Of a stretch of DNA of 64,000 nucleotides, positions 9,718 to 18,600 are shown in pieces. Source of the DNA: Emiliania huxleyi CCMP1516 (lineage: Eukaryota; Haptophyta; Isochrysidales; Noelaerhabdaceae); contig NW_005201154.1 of the NCBI RefSeq assembly GCF_000372725.1, positions 196,831 to 260,830 of the forward strand, read 5' to 3'. Position numbers and translations under genes: made by a program. The notes under the pieces are model-generated. The model did no database searches. It worked only from the letters and a program-made list of their open reading frames with translations, and was not told where the DNA came from. Positions within the stretch are counted from its first letter, which is position 1, and each line of letters opens with the position of its first letter.

Positions 9718-10215
9718 GAAAGCCCGCGCAGTTGGACAAGGAGGGGGTGGCCCGGCTTCCGCCGCGGGCTCAACGAGGAGAGGATTTGGCTCGGCGTCAC
9801 GGCGGGGCGAGCCCGAGGGTGGGCGCGGCGGCGGCGGTGGTGGCGAAAGCCGCGGCGGCGGCGCGGAGGAGGCCGCGGCCGCTATGGAGGCGGGAGAGGA
9901 CCGGTGAGATCATGTGTGTGGCTGCGTTGGCTCTTGTGCGTGCCTTGGCTCTTGTGCGTGCCGCCGTGCGAAGAGGCTCTTGGCAGAGAGAGGCTACTCC
10001 AGAGGCTTCTGTAGTCGCGAGTTTGTGTGTGTTCGCGCGCCTTGCGAGTCTTGTATGTATGTCTGTAGGAAGGTGAAGAACAGTCGTCCGTTTGACGGAG
10101 TCTTACTAAAAAGAAAAACCAGCGGAAAAAGATATTCGCGCAGCCAGCGCTGCTCTGGCGCTGCTGCCCGGTCATCATCGCGCGCCGCGCTGCCGCGCGC
10201 TGGGCGCGCTCAGCA
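9718..10215. other. 3' flank and spacer
   Basis: Contains the 3' region of the RCC1 gene and the 5' leader of the next gene. ttggctcttgtgcgtgcc occurs twice in tandem near 9930-9965. An A-rich patch (aaaagaaaaaccagcggaaa) lies near 10110. No further gene is visible. Confidence 0.35.
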
Positions 10216-12533
10216 ATGGGCCTCCGAGGGAGCGATCGCGTCACCAAGGTGTGTCGTCTCCTCGGCGTTGCGGTGGTGACGCTGACGATGCTTCACGCCG
10301 CCAGCAAGCCGGAGCCGGTTCGCCGCCCGGCGCCGACCATGCTGGAGCACCGGCGCCGCGTGAGCGGCGCCACGTACGCGGCGCGGATACCCCGCGTCGT
10401 GCACCAGACGTGGATGTCCCGCCAGCTGCCTCGCGGCCTCGCCGACTGCGTGCAGACGTGGGTCAAGTCCGGTTGGGAGTGGCGGCTGCACACGGACGCT
10501 GACAACTTGGAGCTCGTCAACGGGTCCTACCCCGCGCTGTTGTCGCTGTACATGTCGCTCCCGCCCGTCGCGCAGGCCGACATCGCGCGCCTCCTCTACA
10601 TGCACAAGTGGGGAGGCGCGCGCCGCGGGAACCCGACGCCCGCCGTGCTCGGGACGCCGCGAGCAACACTTCTGTGCAAGGCTTGGTCTAGGCGTGTACG
10701 CCGACCTGGACGTGTGCCGCCTCGAGCCGCTGGACCCGCTGCTCGAGGCGGCGGCCAGCGGCGCAGTGCCATTCGGCGACGGAGGCGGCGACGGAGGCGG
10801 AGGCGGCGGCGGCGCAGGAGGAGGAGGAGGAGGCGGCGGCGGCGGCGGTGGAGCACGAGGCGGCGGGGGCGGGCGGAGCTGCGTGCTCCTTGGGCAAGAG
10901 CCGCTCGAGCACGCGGTGCTCGTCGAGGGGGTGGGCGAGGACACGTCCAGGACATGGACGCGTCGATGACATGTCCGAGACATGTCTTCAGGTGCTCGTC
11001 GAGGGGGTGGCGAGGCAGGTCTGCAACGCCCTCCTCGTCTCGGAGGCGGGGCACCCCTTCTGGCTCGTCGCGCTCGACGAGGTCGCGGCCCGCTTCCTGC
11101 GCGGCGGGGGCGACGACCCGGTCGACCTCCACTTGCCCCATGCTCTTCTCGGACCCTTCTCGGACCCTTCCTGGAGCCTTCCTGCAGGTCTACCTCACCG
11201 GCCCACGCATGCTCGAGGCTGCCGTTGTCCGGTGGCACGCCGCTGCGGCTAGGGCGGCCTCCTCTCGCCTCCGCCGCCCTCGGCGCGGAGCCTTCTCGGA
11301 GCCTTCCTCGAACCTTCCTGTAGGCGGCCTCCTCTCGCCTCCGCCGCCTGGACCCTCGGCCGCCGCGCGAGGACGACGAGGCCCGCCAGCCGCCTTCCCT
11401 GTGCATGAGCCGTCTCGACACCTTGCCCCTGTAGGCTCGTTCGCCCCGCGAGGGCTCCTGCGCGGACTCCGCCGCCGCCGCAGGCTCGCGGCGGCGTGCC
11501 CTCTACTTGCGCAGAGCAAGGGCAAGGGCTGTCCACGAGCCTTCTCCGTACCTTGCTGCAGGCTGCGCCGCGGCAGATGGTGTCGCCGCAGTGGGAAGTC
11601 TCCTCTTCCTCCTCCGCTCTAACACCCGCTCTCCGCTCTAACTCGAGCCTCGCCACTCTCGGCCAGCTGGCCGCCGCGAGCAAGGAGCGAACCGATCCTC
11701 GTTCCTCCCGCCGCCGTTTCCCGCCGCCGCCGCCGCCACGGCCGCCGCGGCCGCCGCCGCCACTCTCCCGATTGCAGGGCTGGGTGCGCGGGCTGCAAGC
11801 GAGCGACTCGCCCTTCGCCTTGGCCGCGACGCCGCCGGAGGACGGGGCAAACCCCGGGGGTTTTTCTTGGGGGGGGGCGGTCCTCCCCCCGGGGGGGGGA
11901 AGGAACCCCCCCCCCAAAAAAAAACACCCCCCCAAAGCGGCAGGGACACAGGGAGAAATACCTTTAGGTCGGGGGGGCCCACCCCCTCTTTTCCGGGGGG
12001 GGAGCGGGAAACCTTTGGCCCCCCCCCCCCCCCTTTTCAGGCGCCTTCTTCCCCTCCTACGACCCGATGCAGCAAGGCTCGCTCCGCGACAAGTGCTCGG
12101 CCCCGGAGACGCAGCCCCTCCCTCTGCGCTTCGGCTGGCTCGCGCCACACCTCCACGCCGCAGCTGCCGCCGTCTGCTCGCGCCTCGCGATGCGAAACTT
12201 CGCCGCCGCCGCGCCGCCGCCGCCGCCGGACGCGCAGGCGGCGGGAGCGGCGAGAGCGGCGCAGCGCGGGGCACGGCTGAGGGCCGGATCCGCTACCCTG
12301 AGTGTAGGCGGGTGTTGTGAGCGTGTTGGAGCGCTCCTTTGCGGACCACCGTTGGGCGCACACTTGGCTTGGCGAGCCGTGCGCGCGGGTTAGCGACGGG
12401 CCGCGCCAGGTGGCGGGCTCAGTGGGCCTCGGGTGCGCACGTAGGCGCGGAGCTGGTCAAGGTCGATCTGCGCGACACCATCGGCGTCGACGACAACGGC
12501 CGGTTTCGCCTTCCCGGCATAAACCCGAGGTAG
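10216..12533 (+). CDS. GT32-type glycosyltransferase with DXD motif, type II membrane protein
   Basis: A short cytoplasmic tail and one anchor helix (around VCRLLGVAVVTLTMLHAA) imply a Golgi/ER enzyme. The hallmark IPRVVHQTWMSRQLP, then DIARLLYMHKWGG joined to VYADLDV (the DXD metal/nucleotide-sugar site), identifies the Och1/MIPC-synthase-like family. Later pieces are VCNALLVSEAGHPFW, VYLTGPRMLEAAVVRWH, FPSYDPMQQGSLRDKC, ADHRWAHTWLGEPC and the end VKVDLRDTIGVDDNGRFRL. Intron 1 is GC-AG at 10616-10691. Others contain acatgtcc or ccttcc cores between exon duplicates. Runs of C and G at 11870-12040 lie in one intron and may hide assembly errors. Exact joins after 11200 are uncertain. Confidence 0.75.
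10928..11011 (+). mobile_element. introner-like intron, acatgtcc family (GT32 gene)
   Basis: ggtgctcgtcgagggggtgg occurs before and after a core made of ggacatggacgcgtcgatgacatgtcc and gagacatgtcttcag. Splicing at the two G|GTGCTCG words (donor GT, acceptor TTCAG) leaves one copy. The same core type recurs at 18560, 32590, 37185 and 55040. Confidence 0.65.
11255..11322 (+). mobile_element. introner-like intron, ccttcc family (GT32 gene)
   Basis: ggcggcctcctctcgcctcc lies on both sides of a core with three gagccttc/gaaccttcc words ending in ctgtag. A related core without clear duplicates is at 11145-11205, and another at 11540-11568. The family also occurs at 16761-16832 and 40470-40510, the latter in the opposite orientation to its gene. 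Confidence 0.6.
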
Positions 12534-12714
12534 CAGCGGGCGTGTGTGGAGAGGATCCGGGACTGTGTGCAGCTGGTTTGGTATCTTTATATTGTGTCGA
12601 CGACACGACGTAAAAATACGGTAATATAGCGCATGTTGTGAGCTCTTCGCCCGTGTGTGCCGTGTGTGGGCGCTGGTGTGGGAAGACCCGGTCTCCTGCT
12701 ACCCTCGGTCATGT

Positions 12715-12867
12715 TCAGTGGCTCCCCCCGCGGCGCAGGATCCCAACCGCCACGAAGAGTGCGGCGACAGCGCCTACACTTGGTGGACAGGAAGCTCGGA
12801 TAATGTAGGTGTAAAGCAGCGTGATGGGCGCAATGAAACCGGCGACAGCAGTGTACATGGGCGGCAT
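12715..12867 (-). CDS. possible small two-helix membrane protein or last exon
   Basis: Fifty-codon frame from ATG 12867 (MPPMYTAVAGFIAPITLLYTY, then SVGAVAALFVAVGILRRGGSH, stop). Two hydrophobic segments separated by a short polar turn look like membrane helices, unlike the usual random frames here. A possible acceptor (GGCACAG) and in-frame codons lie just upstream, so it may be the last exon of a longer gene. No family recognised. Confidence 0.35.
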   Translation of the reverse strand: MPPMYTAVAGFIAPITLLYTYIIRASCPPSVGAVAALFVAVGILRRGGSH

Positions 12868-13059
12868 TTCGCCTACCTTGATGATGGCTCGTCTCGCGAC
12901 TGTGCCGCGAGAAGAGAGGTGGGGTGAGTGTGTGGGCGGGGATGGCGAGGGATGTGTGGTACGGCGGCCGAGAAGGCGCAGAGGGTAGCAGCAGCACGGC
13001 GCCCGCTCGCCTGTGAGCTGTGTCGTTGAAAAAGAATTGGAGAAAAAATAATTTTTGTA

Positions 13060-13125
13060 AAATCCGTGTGTGGTGGCGGCATACCGTCCTCCCATCCCTC
13101 CCCTGCGTTCTCTGTTTTCTTTCTT
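13060..13125 (+). repeat. TTTC-tailed dispersed repeat, sense, upstream of the coiled-coil gene
   Basis: aaatccgtgtgtggtggcgg then ccgtcctcccatccctcccc then tctgttttctttctttg, about 130 bases before the ATG at 13253, same orientation as the gene. Confidence 0.65.
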
Positions 13126-13252
13126 TGAGAATTTTGCCACCGGGGATCCCACCGGGCACGGGGCTGAGCCTGCCGTGCTCGATCTGGGAGCCACTCGGCG
13201 CCAGTTCGAGCGGCGGTCGGCTCGGCCACTGCGGGGCGACGCATGATAGAGC

Positions 13253-14035
13253 ATGCTTGCTGGGCGCCGCATCATGTACTACCGCTCCAAGGTGCAGGCC
13301 GAGATGCAGGCGTCCAAGGCCGTCGAGGTCGAGCTGCGCGAGCGCCTCGAGAGCCTCATCGCGAACCTTACAAAGGCGCAGGCAGACGAGGCGGAGACCC
13401 GCGAGATCGCGTCGCGCGCGATGCAGGGGGCGGTGCAGTCCCAGACGGAGGTGCTGGCGGCGGCAGAGGCGCTTGACAAGGTGCTCGACGAGAAGCACTA
13501 CGCCATGGTCACGGAGGCGCACGAGCAGCACCTCAAGGCAATGGACGAGGTCCAGCGGGCGCGCGCCGAGGCGACCACCGCGGTCAAGGCGGCCTCCGAG
13601 GCCAAGGAGATGGCAGAGGCCGCAGAGATCGATCAGGCGGCGGTCTCGGCGGAGCTTGCTGCGGCGGAGCAGAACACGCGCATCCTCGAGGAGAAGCTGA
13701 CGGAGCTGAACACGCGCGTCGACACCGTCGAGGCGGTGGAGGAGTGCCACGCCGCCGACATCCAGGCGGTGGCGAAGTGCGTGGACACGCTGGCCACCAT
13801 CCCGGCGTCGTATCGCGCGACTGTGGAGCAGGAGGTCGAGGCGTGCGACAAGCGCTGGCGAGAGTCGGTCAAGGCGCGCGAGGCGCACTTCCGAAAGGCG
13901 ATCCAGGCGCGCGAGGCGCACTTCCGAAAGGCGATCCAGGCGCGCGACGAGCGCATCAAGGCGCTGGAGATCGAGCTGAACGGCATGCGCAAGCGCGGCC
14001 TAGCGAGCAACGCCCCCGTCGTCAACCGCATGTAA
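13253..14035 (+). CDS. coiled-coil protein
   Basis: Intronless frame of 260 residues from MLAGRRIMYYRSKVQAEMQA to VVNRM. Almost all of it is Ala/Glu/Arg-rich heptad-like helix (for example KAVEVELRERLESLIANLTK and ELAAAEQNTRILEEKLTELN). A 12-residue unit (AREAHFRKAIQ) is duplicated near residues 205-228, matching a perfect 33-base DNA repeat at 13880-13945. No signal peptide, no enzymatic motif. Likely a structural or scaffold protein; identity unknown. Confidence 0.7.
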   Translation: MLAGRRIMYYRSKVQAEMQASKAVEVELRERLESLIANLTKAQADEAETREIASRAMQGAVQSQTEVLAAAEALDKVLDEKHYAMVTEAHEQHLKAMDEVQRARAEATTAVKAASEAKEMAEAAEIDQAAVSAELAAAEQNTRILEEKLTELNTRVDTVEAVEECHAADIQAVAKCVDTLATIPASYRATVEQEVEACDKRWRESVKAREAHFRKAIQAREAHFRKAIQARDERIKALEIELNGMRKRGLASNAPVVNRM

Positions 14036-14465
14036 GATTCCAGTACCGCGGCGTCGGCACCAGCACGGTCCGCCGCTGCCTCCACTCTCCCTCCACGATC
14101 CTCACCACCCGCGCGCGCGAGATTGCCCTTGCTCACGCCCCGCCCTCCCGCCCTCGTACAGGCAGGCGTCGACCGACGGGACTTGCGCTGTGGAGGCTTG
14201 GTTGGGCAGGGGGCGGAGACGACGAACTTAAGCGCGACTGTGTGTCGTGAACGCACGTACACATGGTGCGCACCGGGGAGAGGGGCGCGAGCGAGTGTGC
14301 ATGCAGCATGGAAGAGTCACAGTGGGCGTGTCCTGTCTGCTCAAGCGTCCGGAACGCGAAGGTTTTAAAATGGGAATTCAGCGGCTAGAGGCTGCTAGCG
14401 CGTATTTTTAGCCGTGACACAACACGCCCGTGTGCGAGTGCGGTGAAGTCCCTGTGTCGGCAGCG
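14036..14465. other. spacer, no gene seen
   Basis: Convergent 3' flanks of the coiled-coil gene (+) and the next gene (-). Nothing further recognised. Confidence 0.4.
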
Positions 14466-14784
14466 CTAGCTCACCGCGCCCAGCTCCTTCATCGTCGCCA
14501 TAAAGTCGTTGTAGTCGGGCGCATCCTCCGCCTCCGCCTCCGCCTTGTAGTAGCCCACGCCCTCCGACCCAACCAGCCGGAACTCGTAGCCGGGCAGGTC
14601 CATCACGCGCTCCGGGCACGCGACAAACTCGGCGCCCGCCGCGCTCGCCCGCTGCAGCACCATGCGCGAGTACTCGCGCCCGTCCGGCGGCGGCGCGTCC
14701 GGCCGGCGGTAGTAGCCGGTCCCGTCGGGGCCGCCGCGAAAATCGTACCCCGCCACGTCGCCCACGTGCTCCGGGCAGAGGGCT
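14466..14784 (-). CDS. terminal exon of a protein with repeated CPE-V-GY-F-GYY modules
   Basis: The exon follows a clear acceptor (GGGCCTGCAG) and encodes two related modules. The first is CPEHVGDVAGYDFRGGPDG plus TGYYRRP; the second is CPERVMDLPGYEFRLVGSEG plus VGYYKAE. Both have a conserved Cys, Gly-Tyr-x-Phe-Arg and Gly-Tyr-Tyr spaced about 63 residues apart. The frame ends FMATMKELGAVS. I do not know the family; the spacing suggests a small tandem domain. Upstream exons could not be identified in 14785-15090. Confidence 0.5.
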
Positions 14785-15088
14785 GCAGGCCCACAAGCGG
14801 AGGAGCCAGCAGGCAGGGTCCTCGCGGCAGGAAGGCGTGCGGGCGAAGGTCGGAGCTTCCGAGGAGCCGCGGGCCTCCACGCCTAGGCTAGGCGTTCTCG
14901 CGGCTGGTTCACTCCCGCCCCGACGTACAACTCGCTGTGCTCTGAGATCCGAGAGGGCAAAAGAGAAAATAGTTGGCGATCGATGCCGAAACCTCGCGCG
15001 CGGCAGCGCGCAAGGCGAAAATTCCAGCGGCGAGCAGTTCGGTGTGGCCTCTCGGACCATAACACCGTGGAGCGTGGAGATCCGGGAC
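14785..15088. other. no exon identified
   Basis: Should hold the 5' part of the minus-strand repeat-protein gene, but I see no convincing exon. It ends at a long palindrome. Confidence 0.3.
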
Positions 15089-15219
15089 GGCTCTCTCATA
15101 GCAGCCCATAACATGTTATGGGTGTTATGTGGCCGGCCCCATAAGCATAACACCCATAGGACACCCATATAACACCCATAACATGTACACATGTTATGGG
15201 CTGCTATGCCCCGAGAGCC
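15089..15219. repeat. 131-bp imperfect palindrome with internal cataacaccc repeats
   Basis: GGCTCTCTCATAGCAGCCC ... CATAACATG at the left pairs with CATGTTATGGGCTGCTATG ... GAGAGCC at the right. Between them are direct copies of cccataacac. It is far more AT-rich than its surroundings. Either a MITE-type insertion or an RNA hairpin in a leader. Confidence 0.65.
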
Positions 15220-15620
15220 ATATAACACCATAACAATATAACTGTGAGTGGGGTGCAACACTCGGGAGGTTAGATCTCTAGAGTCTAGTCACACACTGTC
15301 ACTGAGAGCCTCCCGCGCGGCGTCTCGCCCGTCTGCTGCTGTCCGTGCACGTGTCTCGTGTGGCCCTGCTGCTGCTCGCTGCCTTGGCGGTTTATGTAAG
15401 ACATCATTGATCGTACAGACGGGGACAATGCGCGGAACACAACTTCAAGCAGCAACCACGCGAACCAAATCCAAAGAGTGTGAGATCGGGGGCGCGAAAG
15501 GGGGTGCTCTACTGTATTAGGGGGCGGCACGCGGCGATCACTCGGGAGCGACACAGCGAGCCGCTGCGCCCGAACGACAGCTGCACGCCCCGCCATGCAC
15601 CGGCGGATCGCTGTGCGGCC
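15220..15620. other. 3' flank of CCT2
   Basis: No coding signal. Likely 3' untranslated region of the minus-strand CCT2 gene plus spacer. Confidence 0.4.
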
Positions 15621-18600
15621 TCACTGCTGCCGTTGGCGCGGCGCGCACTGCACGATATCGTCGACGCGCAGGATCATCTCGGCCGCCTCGGAGGAGGAGA
15701 GGAGCACCTGCTCCTTGACCTGCGGCGGGAGACGTGCCGAGATTGAGCCGCGATTGAGCCGAGATTGAGCCGAGATGAGCTGTGCCCCCGCCCAGGCCTG
15801 CAGCGACTCGCAGATGCCGAGGGCAACCATGTCGCCCAGCCCGCCGCGGTCCATCTCGAGGCCCCACGTGTGGCGCCCCTCGTGGTGCTTCGCCTGCTCC
15901 TCACACAGGTCCAGCCGTGAAGAGACGCCGGAAGGTGCGCTGCACCCCCCCCCCCCCCCTTCTCGGTGGCTCGCCTTGAGGCCGGCGCACAGCTCAGTCG
16001 AGTCGTAGCCCGCGTTGTCCGCGATGTGCATCGGCATCGTGCGCAGCGCCTTTGCGTACGCCTCCATCGCAACGACGTGCTTCGAGGCGACCCGCTTCGA
16101 CTCCTCCTCCACCGCCTGCGCCATCAGCATCTCTGGCGCGCCTCCGCCCGGCAGCACGGCCGTATTCTTGACCTGTTCACACCCTGCAGGTGTGAGCAGC
16201 GTCTCTTCACAGCGGCAGCACGGCCGTGTTCTTGACCGTCTGCGAGAGGACGCAGAGCGCGTCGTGCAGCGAGCGGTGCGCCTCGTCCACCACCAGATCA
16301 ATTAATATTTAATTAGTAGTTAATTATAGTTAATTAACAGTGCGCCTCGTCCACCACGTGCGTGTTGGCGCCGCGCAGCACGATCGACGAAGCCTGTGAG
16401 TTTGGGCAGCCAGAGAAGCGGACCAGCTTGTCCTCCCCAATCATCACTTCCTCGATGAGCTCGCACGAACCTACGCGCTGAATACGCCGACCTCAGGGCG
16501 GGAAGACAATATTGTGCAGTGTGTTCAGAGCACCGCGTGAGTACAACGGAGAGGGAGACAGTGAATACAGCGGAGTACGGCCGAATACGGCTGAGTGCGT
16601 GTCCTCTCGAGCGCTGGTTGGGAGACAAGAGCCCGTCTTCCGCTTCTGGGCGCACGAGCCGAGCTTGACGCGCTCGGGCGTGTCGAAGGTCGAGACGATG
16701 TCGCCGTCGAGCACGAGCGCGAGCCGCTCGGTGCCGTCAAAGTCCGAGTGCTCGATCGACCTACAGGAAGGTTCCAGGAAAGGTCTAGGAAAGGTCCTCG
16801 CGGTGCCGTCAAAGTCCGAGTGCTCGATCGACATGACTCCCGCGTCGGCGAAGCGCTGCTCGGGCAGGTTGTAGATGAGCTGCCTGTGGGGGGAGATATG
16901 GGGAGATATGGAGGTTGTAGATGAGCTGCCTGCTCTCGTCGGGGGAAGGAGCGAGTGGCCACTCTGAAGGCAGAAGGCGCCGCCAGAAGCGAGGAGCGGG
17001 CTGTAGCCGCCGGTGAAGAGACGTCTCGCCTCTCGGCTACACCCCCCGCCCTCTCTGTGCTACAGCTGCACCGGTTGATGAAGACGTTGCACCCGTGGGC
17101 GAGTATCTTGTCCACCTGGGCGAGAGAGTGGGGAGAGGTGGGGAGAGAGTGGGGAGAGAGGGGGCGAGGACCCTGTCCACACCTTGTCGAGCATCTTCTT
17201 CTTCTCGGCCGCCTCGATCTCCGCGACCTTGGAGACGGAGTCCACCTTGACCTTGGAGCCGTAGATCTTGACTTTGTCCGTGTCCATCGGCGAGTTGGCA
17301 ATCATCACCTTGCAGTCGCGCATCCGCTTGGGGCAGCCGACGCCGATCTTCTTGTCGAGCAGGAAGCCTATAATTAATTACTATAATTAACTACTAATTA
17401 AATATTAATTGATCTTCTTGTCGAGCAGGAAGCCGTCGGGGTCGAGGTACGAGTCCTTGAGCGTGCCTGGGAGAGGGGGAGGGAGGGGGAGGGAGGGGGA
17501 GATGGGAAGCCGTCGGGGTCGAGGGACGGGAGTCCTTGAGCGTGCCTGCAGCCGAGACATGGCCGAGGTGCGGCCGAGGTGCGGCCGAGGTGCGGCCGAG
17601 ACATGGCCGAGGTGCGGCCGAGGTGCGGCCGAGGTGCGGCCGAGGTGCGGCCGAGACATGGCCGAGGTGCGGCCGAGGTGCGGCCGAGGTGCGGCCGAGG
17701 TGCGGCCGAGGTGCAGCCGAGGTGCAGCCGAGATGCGGCCAAGAGCATGGCCGAGAGACATGGCCGAGAGACATGGCCGAGAAGGTGCGGGCCGAGGGGC
17801 GGGTCGTGGTGGAGCGTGCCTCCTATCCGCTTGATGATTTGGATCTGGTCGAGGTTGGTCGAGCCTCGCAGCTTCATCACCGCGTCGACGGCGATGGCGG
17901 CGAAGTGCTCCTTGTCCTGAGAGAGCACCTTGGACGAGAGAGTTGTCATCGCGATGTTGAGGAGGTCTTGCCGGAAGGCAGCCTGCAGCACACGCAGAGA
18001 CGGAGAGTCACGAGACCTCGCCCCTCCCCCCCCCCCTCCCCTTGCCGCAAGGATCCCGCGCGGCACGCCTCGTCGTCCGAGTGGTCGATCGTATCTCCCC
18101 ATATCTCCCCGTATCTCCCCGTATCTCCCCATATCTCCCCATATCTCCCGCCTCGTCGTCCGAGTGGTCGATCGCCGCGGCGCGCAGCGCCTTGAGGGCA
18201 GCGTCCCTCGCGAGCCGGTAGCCTCCGATGACGACCTGTCGAGGGACGTGCCGAGGGACACGTGTCGTGGAGATGTCGTGGAGATGTCGTGGAGATGTCG
18301 TGGAGATGTCGTGGAGATGTCGTGGAGATGTCGTGGAGATGTCGTGGAGATGTCGTGGCGCCGCTCGACGAGGCGGGCGGGGGGCGGGGGCGGGGGGAGG
18401 GGGGAGGGGGGAAGGGGGGGGGGGGGGGGCTGCCTGCGGGTGCATCTTCTTCTCGATGAGCTCGGCCGCCTGGCGGAGCAGCTCCCCCGCCAGCACGCAG
18501 ACTGAGGTGGTCCCGTCGCCGACCTCGTCGTCCTGCACCTTTGAGATGTCGATGAGCACCTAGAGACATGTCCCGGACATGTCATGGGCGTGTCCTGGAC

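Noticed and set aside
11870-12045. G-quadruplex regulatory region in long G/C runs
   Set aside because: The runs are in an intron and of the kind that assemblers misjudge; no supporting context.
12587-13921. Minus-strand frame of 444 codons
   Set aside because: Antisense shadow of the coiled-coil gene and flanking repeat; composition matches the complement of its codons.
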